12,015 bases of DNA from Candidatus Woesearchaeota archaeon (GCA_019323525.1 JAHWHD010000099.1:1-12015), one strand, 5' to 3'; numbered from the stretch's first letter, positions 1 through 5,410 are shown. The notes: a model not told the origin generated them from the sequence alone. Made by a program: numbers and translations.

Positions 1-204
1 GTTCATCCATACCTTTTGCTTTTTCTTTCCATCAAAACTTATCACAAGAGAAGGAATTCCATCAAACTCCAACTTCTTTAACTTTAACCCAGTTCCTTTC
101 AGATAAGCCATCACAAAATCAATACATCTGTGCTTCTCTTTAAGATTCTCAGCAATAGTAGGAAAAGATATCAACTTTTTAGCTAAACTAACAACCTCTT
201 TCAT
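1..204 (-). CDS. M20-family metallopeptidase, N-terminal 68 residues (cut by window edge)
   Basis: This minus-strand gene starts at ATG 204 and runs off the left edge. The visible residues begin MKEVVSLAKKLISFPT and include the pattern S-x-P-T, a conserved cysteine/phenylalanine helix (HRCIDFVMAYLKG) and a G-I-P-S-L-V strand. This is how M20 di-zinc amidohydrolases and peptidases start (ArgE, DapE, LysK and dipeptidase relatives). The metal-binding G-H-x-D motif that should follow lies outside the window, so substrate and activity cannot be judged. A TATA-like element at 227-236 is centred 27 nt upstream of the ATG, in the tail of the preceding gene's spacer, which supports this start and an independent leaderless transcript. 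The family assignment rests only on the N-terminus. Confidence 0.72.
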   Translation of the reverse strand, partial: MKEVVSLAKKLISFPTIAENLKEKHRCIDFVMAYLKGTGLKLKKLEFDGIPSLVISFDGKKKQKVWMN

Positions 205-226
205 ACCAGAATTTATTGAATCCAGG

Positions 227-236
227 CTTAAAAATG
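227..236 (-). promoter_or_regulatory. TATA-like box for the M20 peptidase gene
   Basis: The minus strand reads CATTTTTAAG, centred about 27 nt before ATG 204. This fits an archaeal TATA box with transcription starting at or next to the start codon. Confidence 0.5.
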
Positions 237-239
237 TTT

Positions 240-617
240 CTATTCTTTTAACATATCGAGGGTTGGCTTCTCAATTTTGACCTTTTGATGCTTACCTAAC
301 TTAGTATTGCAGATAGAACATCTGTAAAGGAAGGTCTGCACAACCCTTCTAAAGTGCAGTGTCTCTGCAGGGTCTATCTTTTCAGCGTCTTCTTGGGTCT
401 CTATGTAATAAGAACCTTTAACCAGACCGCACAAAGGACACTCATAACCTATATGATGATTACCATTTCCGCTCAAGTAACATTTAGTACAAACATACCT
501 ATAGATAGGCTTTCCTTTGTTAACTTCTTCAGAACCGTCAATAACCATCCTTTCTAAAGTGCCGTGTTCTTGGCATTTGAGCAGATGCTTGCTATAAACG
601 GGTTTTGCATTGGCCAT
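240..617 (-). CDS. Multi-CXXC zinc-binding protein of unknown function (125 aa)
   Basis: The chosen start, MANAKPVYSK, is at 617. The frame is open 26 codons further upstream, but that extension is an AT-rich hydrophobic translation of the promoter region. The protein has four metal-ligand pairs: C15-x2-H18, C43-x2-C46, C60-x2-C63 and C100-x2-C103. These are enough for two zinc-ribbon or treble-clef-like sites. C60-P-L-C-G and C100-S-I-C-N look like classic zinc knuckles. The tail after residue 110 is lysine-rich. I do not recognise a named family; a nucleic-acid or protein adaptor role would be a guess. It faces away from the 83-residue gene at 698, with an 80-bp divergent promoter region between them, and the M20 gene follows 35 bp downstream. 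Confidence 0.75.
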   Translation of the reverse strand: MANAKPVYSKHLLKCQEHGTLERMVIDGSEEVNKGKPIYRYVCTKCYLSGNGNHHIGYECPLCGLVKGSYYIETQEDAEKIDPAETLHFRRVVQTFLYRCSICNTKLGKHQKVKIEKPTLDMLKE

Positions 618-664
618 ATCAAAGGCAATATGAGGATTTAATAAAAAGATTATTGTTACAGAAA

Positions 665-675
665 GTTTAAAAATA
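665..675 (+). promoter_or_regulatory. TATA-like box for the 83-residue orphan
   Basis: GTTTAAAAATA is centred about 28 nt before ATG 698, implying a leaderless or nearly leaderless transcript. A second AT-rich element at 636-647 (minus strand TTTTTATTAAAT) is placed for the divergent zinc-protein gene starting at 617. Confidence 0.5.
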
Positions 676-697
676 GAAAAACAAAAAATAAGCAATC

Positions 698-949
698 ATG
701 AACATAGGAATCTCATTAACGTATGAGGACAAGGAAGCTTGCGAACGCATTGATGAGCTGTTGAAAGGAACACTCTTAGAAGACGGAGACCCTAACCTGT
801 TTGGCGGAATAGGAGACATGGTTGTCGATGTTCCAATTGCAGGTACCTACGACCAAATAAGGCAAGCAATAGAAAGACCATTCAAGGGAAAGGGCATTTA
901 TGTAAATGATTTCAGAATCCACGACGAACCTAATCTGCAACTACTTTAA
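698..949 (+). CDS. Small conserved-looking orphan protein (83 aa)
   Basis: This is a short, soluble, acidic protein beginning MNIGISLTYEDKEACERIDE, with no membrane segment and no metal motif. The helix-strand pattern, including a G-D-M-V-V-D-V-P strand near residues 39-46 and a later G-I-Y-V strand, could be a small alpha/beta fold, but I cannot assign a family. A well-placed TATA box, a codon use that looks genuine and a clear stop support it as real. Its last 20 bp overlap the 3' end of hisS on the opposite strand, so the two mRNAs are complementary at their ends. Confidence 0.65.
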   Translation: MNIGISLTYEDKEACERIDELLKGTLLEDGDPNLFGGIGDMVVDVPIAGTYDQIRQAIERPFKGKGIYVNDFRIHDEPNLQLL

Positions 950-2198
950 GAATATCTTTCACTGCAAGAAACTTCTCCTCTCCAGTATCCATATTCTTTA
1001 GTTTCACTTTCTTTTTCTTAAGCTCTTCCTCTCCCACAAACACCACAAAAGGAATCTTGTAATAGTTAGCATAGTCCAAGTTCTTGCTTATGCCACGGTC
1101 CATGATATCAATCTCTGTGTTTATACCTTGTGCTCTTAGCTCAGCCGCAATGTTCATAGACTCCTTCTTAGTGCCTATAGGTATGACAAAGACTTTGGTT
1201 ACAGACCTCTCATCTCTTTTCTTCTTTAACTTCAGCATCTCCGAGATAGGCTCAACACCAAAACTTATACCAACAGCAGGAAACTCTTTCTTTGTTCCCA
1301 GGAAATCAGCGATCATATTGTCAAACCTGCCACCCCCCATCAGGCTTGACGTGAAATCAGAATTGTTCATGAACACTTCAAAAACTGTACCAGTATAATA
1401 CGCAAGACCACGTGCTAAAGCAGGATTAAACTCTACCTTCTTACTTTTAACTAATGCAAATATCTCTTCCAGCTCTTTAAGGCAGTCTGAATCCTCTTTT
1501 ATAATTTTTTTAATATTCTCAATCTTCTCCTTGTTAGAGCCTTTAACCTCAAACACATTCAACAACTTATCAGGATTTTTCAAACCCTTTTCTTTCAACT
1601 CCTTGACAAGCTCTGTTCTAGGAATCTTTTTTAATTTATCAATAGTCAGTATAACATCGATCTTCTTATTATCAGAGATACCGAGTGCATCAAGCAAAGC
1701 ATCAAGAAGTTTCCTATTGTTAACCTCCAATCTAACATTCAGCCCAAGCCTCTCAAAGGCTGTTAACGCAATATTGATAAGTTCGACCTCTGCAGTCATA
1801 TTCTTACAGCCAACAACATCACAGTCGCACTGCCAGAACTCTCTATATCTTCCTAACTTGATTGGACCGTCCCTAAACACGCGGCCAATTGCATACCTCT
1901 TGAACGGCATCTTCATTGTAGGGTTCATCCCAACATACCTTGAGAAAGGAACTGTAAGATCATACCTTAACCCAAGCTTTCTACCGCCCTGATCTGTTAA
2001 CTGGAACATCTCTTTAAGGATCTCTGCACCTCCTGCATACTTTGCTGCAAGCACATCAAACCTCTCGATTATAGGAGTCTCCATTGGCGGAAACCCGTAA
2101 AGTTCAAACACTCGTCTCAAAGTATCGACTACATAATTCCTTAATATCTTCTCCTCTGGCGGAAAATCCCTTGTACCTTTAGCTCTTTGCAGTTTCAT
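930..2198 (-). CDS. hisS: Histidyl-tRNA synthetase (422 aa)
   Basis: Class II aminoacyl-tRNA synthetase that charges tRNA-His with histidine in the cytoplasm. Visible motifs in order: KGTRDF (residues 7-12); motif 2, with FRDGPIKLGRYREF at 108-121 followed by WQCDCDVVG as in archaeal/eukaryal enzymes; the histidine-specific loop LARGLAYYTG at 261-270; and motif 3, GGGRFDNMI to GISFGVEP (288-317). The anticodon-binding domain follows from about residue 330 to the end. Full length for the family. One detail: the loop usually reads RGLDYY, and here residue 266 is Ala in place of Asp. The start ATG 2198 has a TATA box at 2224-2233. The cognate tRNA-His gene lies 48 bp upstream on the same strand. 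The 3' end overlaps the convergent 83-residue gene by 20 bp. Confidence 0.97.
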   Translation of the reverse strand: MKLQRAKGTRDFPPEEKILRNYVVDTLRRVFELYGFPPMETPIIERFDVLAAKYAGGAEILKEMFQLTDQGGRKLGLRYDLTVPFSRYVGMNPTMKMPFKRYAIGRVFRDGPIKLGRYREFWQCDCDVVGCKNMTAEVELINIALTAFERLGLNVRLEVNNRKLLDALLDALGISDNKKIDVILTIDKLKKIPRTELVKELKEKGLKNPDKLLNVFEVKGSNKEKIENIKKIIKEDSDCLKELEEIFALVKSKKVEFNPALARGLAYYTGTVFEVFMNNSDFTSSLMGGGRFDNMIADFLGTKKEFPAVGISFGVEPISEMLKLKKKRDERSVTKVFVIPIGTKKESMNIAAELRAQGINTEIDIMDRGISKNLDYANYYKIPFVVFVGEEELKKKKVKLKNMDTGEEKFLAVKDILKVVAD

Positions 2199-2223
2199 TT
2201 TATAACACCATTATTAAGTTTTG

Positions 2224-2233
2224 ATTTATAAAT
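2224..2233 (-). promoter_or_regulatory. TATA-like box for hisS
   Basis: ATTTATAAAT is centred about 30 nt before the hisS ATG and sits between tRNA-His and hisS. It predicts a leader of only about 4-5 nt and lets hisS be transcribed separately from the tRNA. Confidence 0.5.
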
Positions 2234-2246
2234 GTTTTTAGAATAG

Positions 2247-2318
2247 AGCAGCAGCTGAGATTCGAACTCAGACCCAGAGCTCCACAGGCTCTTGTGCTAA
2301 CCCTTACACCACTACTGC
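2247..2318 (-). tRNA. tRNA-His (anticodon GUG)
   Basis: The minus strand folds into a complete 72-nt cloverleaf. Acceptor stem GCAGTAG/CTGCTGC is 7 bp with one G-U. U8-G9 is followed by D stem GTGT/GCAC with an AAGGGTTA loop. Anticodon stem AGAGC/GCTCT carries loop CTGTGGA, giving anticodon GUG. The variable loop is 4 nt, and T stem CTGAG/CTCAG carries loop TTCGAAT. No intron and no encoded CCA. Unusual for tRNA-His: the base before G1 is C rather than the G-1 identity base, and the discriminator is U73 rather than C73, so no G-1:C73 pair is encoded. The next gene downstream is hisS, encoding its own synthetase. TATA candidates for the tRNA lie at 2372-2381 and about 2359-2367. Confidence 0.95.
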
Positions 2319-2501
2319 GTTTTGATATAGAAGAATCTAGGTTTTGTACAAAATTACGGTTGTATATTAGACTATTTATAGAACTAGAACTACCTAAAAT
2401 GAATACAACCAGCCCTTGAAAGGGCCCTAGCCTCAATTTTAGTAGTCATACAGTACAGTATAGTTTCATAGTATTTAAATGTTTCGTTTTGTAACCACTA
2501 G
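2319..2501. other. AT-rich intergenic stretch with nested inverted repeats (possible tRNA leader or structured RNA)
   Basis: No convincing protein is visible here. The open frame that crosses it is a translation of the tRNA and spacer. Between 2337 and 2430 there are nested arms: outer CTAGG (2337-2341)/CCTAG (2426-2430), GGTTGTAT (2358-2365)/ATACAACC (2403-2410), hairpin GCCCT-TGAA-AGGGC (2412-2425), and a 12-bp palindrome TTTTGTACAAAA (2342-2353). Together they could form a branched RNA of about 94 nt on either strand. A TATA-like box (minus CATTTAAATAC) with a GAAA-rich upstream side at about 2471-2487 could drive minus-strand transcription into this stretch and the tRNA. CTATTTATAG (2372-2381) is a nearer promoter candidate for the tRNA and weakens the separate-RNA reading. 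Confidence 0.3.
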
Positions 2502-2546
2502 TTGATGAATAAGAAATAATTAATAAATAAAAGAAATAATCATCAA
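2502..2546. promoter_or_regulatory. Operator-like repeats before the four-cysteine small protein
   Basis: A 7-bp inverted repeat, TTGATGA (2502-2508) and TCATCAA (2540-2546), encloses two copies of AAGAAATAAT (2511-2520 and 2531-2540) spaced exactly 20 bp apart. Between the copies lies the TATA-like TTAATAAATA (2520-2529), about 24 nt before ATG 2548. This layout fits a repressor or activator site around a promoter. If transcription starts further upstream, the inverted arms could instead form a stem touching the start codon. Confidence 0.4.
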
Positions 2547-2547
2547 T

Positions 2548-2682
2548 ATGAAAGTACCAGACTGTCCAAAAAACCTAAGATCCTGCAACAACTACTGTCC
2601 TGAGTACCCTTGCTGGGCTCTGAATAAGCATCTTGACCAGCTTGACAAGGAGAAAAAGGATGATAATAAGGGATGGGAATAA
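2548..2682 (+). CDS. Four-cysteine micro-protein (44 aa)
   Basis: This short frame begins MKVPDCPKNLRSCNNYCPEY and ends at TAA 2680-2682. Four cysteines lie in the first half with spacing C6-x6-C13-x3-C17-x4-C22, followed by Trp23 and a charged Lys/Asp tail. The clustering suggests a single zinc or iron-sulfur site, or disulfides; which one cannot be read from sequence. The cysteine pattern, the upstream TATA/repeat arrangement and the otherwise empty interval support a real gene. No family recognised. It lies 17 bp before the TATA box of the box C/D sRNA. Confidence 0.6.
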   Translation: MKVPDCPKNLRSCNNYCPEYPCWALNKHLDQLDKEKKDDNKGWE

Positions 2683-2699
2683 AAGAAATTGTCATTAGA

Positions 2700-2707
2700 T
2701 TTATAAA
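2700..2707 (+). promoter_or_regulatory. TATA box for the box C/D sRNA
   Basis: TTTATAAA is centred about 25 nt before position 2729, which is where the terminal stem of the sRNA begins. The agreement between promoter and RNA 5' end supports both calls. Confidence 0.6.
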
Positions 2708-2728
2708 CAAACATCAATTATTCTCACA

Positions 2729-2789
2729 CGCAGATGATGAAGTTATTCCCGGCTGACTAGATGATGAACGGAAGTAACTGCTGATGCTC
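2729..2789 (+). ncRNA. Box C/D guide sRNA (2'-O-methylation guide)
   Basis: All four boxes of an archaeal C/D sRNA are present in the right order and spacing: C ATGATGA (2734-2740), D' CTGA (2753-2756), C' ATGATGA (2761-2767), D CTGA (2781-2784). The guides between them are 12 nt (2741-2752, before D') and 13 nt (2768-2780, before D). A 3-bp terminal stem, GCA (2730-2732) with TGC (2785-2787), closes the kink-turn. Such RNAs assemble with L7Ae, Nop5 and fibrillarin, and methylate the target base opposite the fifth guide nucleotide upstream of D or D'. The predicted target strings would contain CCGGGAATAACT (D' guide) and CAGTTACTTCCGT (D guide). I cannot place these on rRNA or tRNA without a search. 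Confidence 0.85.
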
Positions 2790-2795
2790 ATTATT
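2769..2795 (+). repeat. 27-bp direct repeat, copy 1 (sRNA D guide, D box and 3' flank)
   Basis: This stretch recurs at 2858-2884 with 26 of 27 bases identical; the only difference is A at the fifth base here and T in copy 2. It includes the D guide, D box CTGA, terminal-stem TGC and the following CTCATTATT. Confidence 0.9.
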
Positions 2796-2796
2796 C

Positions 2797-2884
2797 TCAG
2801 TGCATTACGAGCAAATCGAGTAATGCGCTACAGGGTGATAGGGATGAAATCCCTATACGGATGTAACTGCTGATGCTCATTATT
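2797..2884 (+). ncRNA. Hairpin-rich second unit ending in a copy of the sRNA D half
   Basis: Starting after a second ATTATTCTCA (2790-2799; the first is at 2718-2727), this stretch forms two hairpins. One is AGTGCATTA/TAATGCGCT, extended inside by CGA/TCG with a two-base AG bulge (about 2799-2829, loop GCAAA). The other is ATAGGGAT-GAA-ATCCCTAT. It then repeats the D guide and D box of the preceding sRNA (2858-2884). No good C box precedes it (GTGATAG and GGATGAA are poor matches), and no separate TATA box is visible, so it may be co-transcribed with the sRNA. It may be a diverged or rearranged sRNA copy, or a different RNA that shares the guide. The final bases overlap the stop codon of the DUF1461 gene on the other strand. 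Confidence 0.4.
2858..2884 (+). repeat. 27-bp direct repeat, copy 2
   Basis: Second copy of the repeat at 2769-2795 (26/27 identical), displaced by 89 bp. Its last five bases lie in the terminal codons of the convergent membrane-protein gene. Confidence 0.9.
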
Positions 2885-2892
2885 TTCTTTTA
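2880..2892 (+). terminator. T-rich archaeal-type terminator after the sRNA units
   Basis: Plus-strand TTATTTTCTTTTA directly follows the second repeat copy. Oligo-T tracts like this end archaeal transcripts. It also encodes the lysine-rich last residues of the opposite gene, so its terminator role is inferred. Confidence 0.35.
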
Positions 2893-3473
2893 ATCCAGTT
2901 CTGCACAACTAACACACCAGCCACAAGAGCAGAATAAACCACAATCCTTAAACTGATACTAAAATACCAGAACCCGTTATACAAAACAGGCAGATTAGTT
3001 CTAAACACATAATTCCCTTGCGGAAAAAAGATATGATGAAACAAACTAAATGCAAAGTCAAAGTTAACCAAGAACATAATAACTCCTATAGCAAGGATAA
3101 GCAAAGTCAATATCCCTCCATAGAACAACCGTTTCATTATTAATCTTTTATCTTTTTTATAAAAATAATAAAATAGGCCAGCAAACAAACCAATACAAGC
3201 ATACAACACCCACAACAGAACATTAATCAAGACTTTGACATCCCTAAGATGATCCTTTTCTTTATCAGTAAACACATCTGTCTCTACTTTCTCTTTATCA
3301 CCTTTAAGATAACCGATTACATCATCATTCAACTCACCGGCATTGTCGAAAGGAACATCTGCAATTACAAACAACCTTTCATGCAACGAAGTATTAAACA
3401 CAACCAATCTAGCAGAACCCAGTATCAAAATAAGAGGAATCAAAATTACAAATACAATAAACCAAGGTCTCAT
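2880..3473 (-). CDS. DUF1461 (TIGR01906-like) integral membrane protein (197 aa)
   Basis: Four hydrophobic segments are visible, near residues 5-24, 82-106, 115-138 and 168-192. The region between the first two is soluble and acidic. The family signature is present: F-T-D-K-E-K-D-H-L-R-D-V-K just before the second membrane segment, and F-H-H-I-F-F-P-Q-G-N-Y-V-F between the third and fourth. This arrangement (membrane span, H-x-x-D-V-K, two spans, F-H-x-x-F-F with aromatics, last span) matches DUF1461 proteins of bacteria and archaea, whose function is not known. The start ATG 3473 has a TATA-like box (3495-3504) immediately after the stop of the upstream 395-residue gene. It may therefore have its own leaderless transcript although it lies in a same-strand cluster. 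Confidence 0.78.
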   Translation of the reverse strand: MRPWFIVFVILIPLILILGSARLVVFNTSLHERLFVIADVPFDNAGELNDDVIGYLKGDKEKVETDVFTDKEKDHLRDVKVLINVLLWVLYACIGLFAGLFYYFYKKDKRLIMKRLFYGGILTLLILAIGVIMFLVNFDFAFSLFHHIFFPQGNYVFRTNLPVLYNGFWYFSISLRIVVYSALVAGVLVVQNWIKRK

Positions 3474-3494
3474 AAATAAAATAATAAGTCAAAA

Positions 3495-3504
3495 GTATAA
3501 AAAC
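3495..3504 (-). promoter_or_regulatory. TATA-like box for the DUF1461 gene
   Basis: The minus strand reads TTTTTATACT, centred about 26 nt before ATG 3473, in the 32-bp spacer after the upstream gene. Confidence 0.4.
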
Positions 3505-3505
3505 A

Positions 3506-4693
3506 TTACGGAGCCGCAATACTATCCAAGCTAAGTGCAGGCCTTCTAGATGTATAAACCCTTCTTGCTTCCATAGTCTGACCTTGTTTATCTCGTTCAT
3601 ACCTACACAATTCTCTCATTACATCAGTAACTGTTGAGTTCCTTTCATTAAGAAAAAATGTATCCAGAATCATGTCCATTGAAAGGCTTGGAAAAAGTCC
3701 AAAATCAGAATGCACCAATCTTAAGACGTCCTCAAAATCTGAAACATTAGACCTAACAAACCCATAAAGAAACCCACAGAAAACCCACATCCTCTCAATC
3801 TCCGGCATCTTCTCAAACTCGGGTTTGATTTCTTCGTCGTAAAACTCTTTTGGACTCTTTGTAGAAGAATGAAACCTCTCTATCATTGGCCCAGTATGCT
3901 GCCTCATGTCAATCTTATGCTCAATAAAATGGTTGACAGGTTCTTTATCAAACAGCAAAGTACCAGCCATTCTTCCTTGTTTAACCCTTTCGGCTATTAA
4001 CTCATTTACATACGCTTCTAACAGCAAAGGTTCACCGTGGCCGTGCTGTTTCAACGCATCACCCATGGCTCTAGCGCTATATATCATCTGGCCTGATAAC
4101 AGGGGAAAGAACATGGGAGTATCAATATTTTCATTGAACTTGCGATGGAGTAAAACATAAAGTTCAGCAGCTGACCAGTTATACGTTTTTGCATCCATAA
4201 ACCCTCTCTGTATACCTGGCCTTGACTCGCACACTAAAACGTCATCATCCTGGTAAACATGTATAGGATTATGAGAGTCCATGTAATAAACATCATCTCC
4301 ATTGCTCTGCTTTGCCAAGCCATAACCTTTAGCGTGTTTAGCATAGACAAACATCCTCGCAGCTTCAATACAGTCTGTAAACCTAAAACATCCATACGGA
4401 GTCCTTACACCAATGTTAACACCAGAAGCATCTTGCAATCCCTTTCTATAAGCTACCTTTCGTTTATATCCTATTGGCAGCTCAATAAAACCTGCACCTT
4501 TCTTTGCCATTGACCTTAACTCTTTAGCAAAATTCTCAGCCCTTTTACCAGAAATCTTATACGCTTTATACGGATCACAGGGCTCGTAATCAGGGTTAAG
4601 AAGCACAGCCACTAACTGTGTCACATCCTTAATCTCAGGAACTATTAACTTTGTCCTGCCCTTAGCAATGTAATCAAAACTTAATCCTGTCAA
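3506..4693 (-). CDS. Large orphan soluble protein (395 aa)
   Basis: I do not recognise a family. The protein is soluble with no signal peptide or membrane span. Visible features: a Lys/Arg-rich segment near residues 47-83; a Y-Y-M-D-S-H and Q-D-D-D-V-L-V strand region in the middle; a W-S-A-A-E-L-Y-V-L-L-H helix followed by I-D-T-P; and the histidine-rich QHGHGE. The C-terminal tail is Arg/Ser/Pro-rich and probably disordered. The start is TTG at 4693: the only nearby ATG (4705) is separated from it by an in-frame TGA, and GGGTGG lies 4-5 nt upstream as a ribosome-binding site. It follows the HEPN-like gene by 18 bp, so the two are probably one operon and translation here depends on the Shine-Dalgarno site rather than leaderless initiation. 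Confidence 0.75.
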   Translation of the reverse strand: MTGLSFDYIAKGRTKLIVPEIKDVTQLVAVLLNPDYEPCDPYKAYKISGKRAENFAKELRSMAKKGAGFIELPIGYKRKVAYRKGLQDASGVNIGVRTPYGCFRFTDCIEAARMFVYAKHAKGYGLAKQSNGDDVYYMDSHNPIHVYQDDDVLVCESRPGIQRGFMDAKTYNWSAAELYVLLHRKFNENIDTPMFFPLLSGQMIYSARAMGDALKQHGHGEPLLLEAYVNELIAERVKQGRMAGTLLFDKEPVNHFIEHKIDMRQHTGPMIERFHSSTKSPKEFYDEEIKPEFEKMPEIERMWVFCGFLYGFVRSNVSDFEDVLRLVHSDFGLFPSLSMDMILDTFFLNERNSTVTDVMRELCRYERDKQGQTMEARRVYTSRRPALSLDSIAAP

Positions 4694-4695
4694 TC

Positions 4696-4704
4696 AACCA
4701 CCCA
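4696..4704 (-). promoter_or_regulatory. Ribosome-binding site deciding the TTG start at 4693
   Basis: On the minus strand GGGTGG stands just upstream of TTG 4693, inside the 18-bp spacer. The in-frame TGA at 4694-4696 rules out any earlier start. Confidence 0.5.
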
Positions 4705-4711
4705 TTTTGTT

Positions 4712-5410
4712 CTAAAACAATTTTCCCAAAACATCTAATGTGTAAAGTATGATAGCGTTCGCCTGCTGCTGTGAAGGCATAAACACCTGTTGTTTCTTGT
4801 GCACTGAACTTATCCTAACTTTATTGATAAGATGGATCTGCTCAGTTATACCTGGAGGAAACTTTACACTATGATCCCTTAACTTAGCTATTAACTTACC
4901 CAGACCTATTGCAGGATTCGTCTCTAAAATATCCTGGCCAGTTGCTTCATAGTACTTCCTGTGAAGAGCTGCCTCTAAAACTCGACCGCACAAAACCACA
5001 GCGCCTCTATAACAACCAGCATCATAGCACTTTCTTACCTCCTGAATATCAGCTGAAAGCTCTGGCTTGATATCAGCTGGAAGCCTTACATTGATATCAA
5101 ACCTTTTCTCCTCCTCCTGCGGCAGCAATAACTGAAGATTTAGTATATGCGTCTTAAGCGCTGCAAAATCCTGTTTTTCATAAGCCCTTTTCACATTCTC
5201 AAAAGTGTCGACAATATCATTATACCTTACATTCCTGAACTCCTTTTCAAGCTTAAGAAGTTCGTGGTAATAGTTTTCAAACTGCTTTCTTAACAACTCT
5301 GCCTTGTTAGATTTAAAATCAAGAACATCTCGTTTAGAGTTGATGTCAAAGTCTAGCTTTGAAATAGAATCAAGCACTTTAGCAATGTCAAAAACTACCT
5401 CCTTTTTCAT
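4712..5410 (-). CDS. HEPN-like DUF4145-type protein with N-terminal coiled coil (232 aa)
   Basis: Residues 1-100 are a highly charged helical region (likely coiled coil). From about 118 to the end there is a domain with the DUF4145/HEPN pattern: A-G-C-Y-R-G-A-V-V-L-C-G-R-V-L-E-A-A-L (131-149), an I-x-L-x-D-like helix near 173-180, and a K-V-R-I-S-S-V-H element where R199 and H204 form an R-x4-H motif. In HEPN ribonucleases this motif is catalytic, and the residue after the arginine is followed by a polar one, as here. Many DUF4145 proteins occur near defence or toxin genes, but others are uncharacterised, so RNase activity is an inference. A TATA box at 5432-5441 supports start 5410. It appears to head an operon with the 395-residue orphan 18 bp downstream. 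Confidence 0.72.
   Translation of the reverse strand: MKKEVVFDIAKVLDSISKLDFDINSKRDVLDFKSNKAELLRKQFENYYHELLKLEKEFRNVRYNDIVDTFENVKRAYEKQDFAALKTHILNLQLLLPQEEEKRFDINVRLPADIKPELSADIQEVRKCYDAGCYRGAVVLCGRVLEAALHRKYYEATGQDILETNPAIGLGKLIAKLRDHSVKFPPGITEQIHLINKVRISSVHKKQQVFMPSQQQANAIILYTLDVLGKLF

Noticed and set aside
618..695. 26-residue hydrophobic N-terminal extension of the zinc protein as a signal peptide
   Set aside because: The extension is encoded by the AT-rich divergent promoter region containing TATA-like boxes for both genes; the MANAKPVY start fits the promoter spacing.
2337..2430. A second, degenerate tRNA
   Set aside because: No T-loop TTCGAAT-like string, no 7-bp acceptor and no anticodon arm of the right size can be drawn.
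2200..2436. 78-codon minus-strand open frame beginning MRLGPFQG
   Set aside because: It runs straight through the tRNA-His gene and the hisS promoter; its residues are translated tRNA and spacer.
2799..2832. H/ACA guide RNA, because a hairpin is followed directly by ACA (2830-2832)
   Set aside because: The hairpin is too short and has only a two-base bulge, with no pseudouridylation pocket or upper kink-turn stem.
2769..2884. CRISPR-like array from the two 27-bp repeats
   Set aside because: There are only two copies, the repeat contains a D box and guide, and no cas gene or leader is present; it is an sRNA duplication.
3409..3600. Open frame bridging the end of the 395-residue gene and the start of the DUF1461 gene
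   Set aside because: It is out of frame with both, overlaps both well-supported genes and has no promoter or family resemblance.
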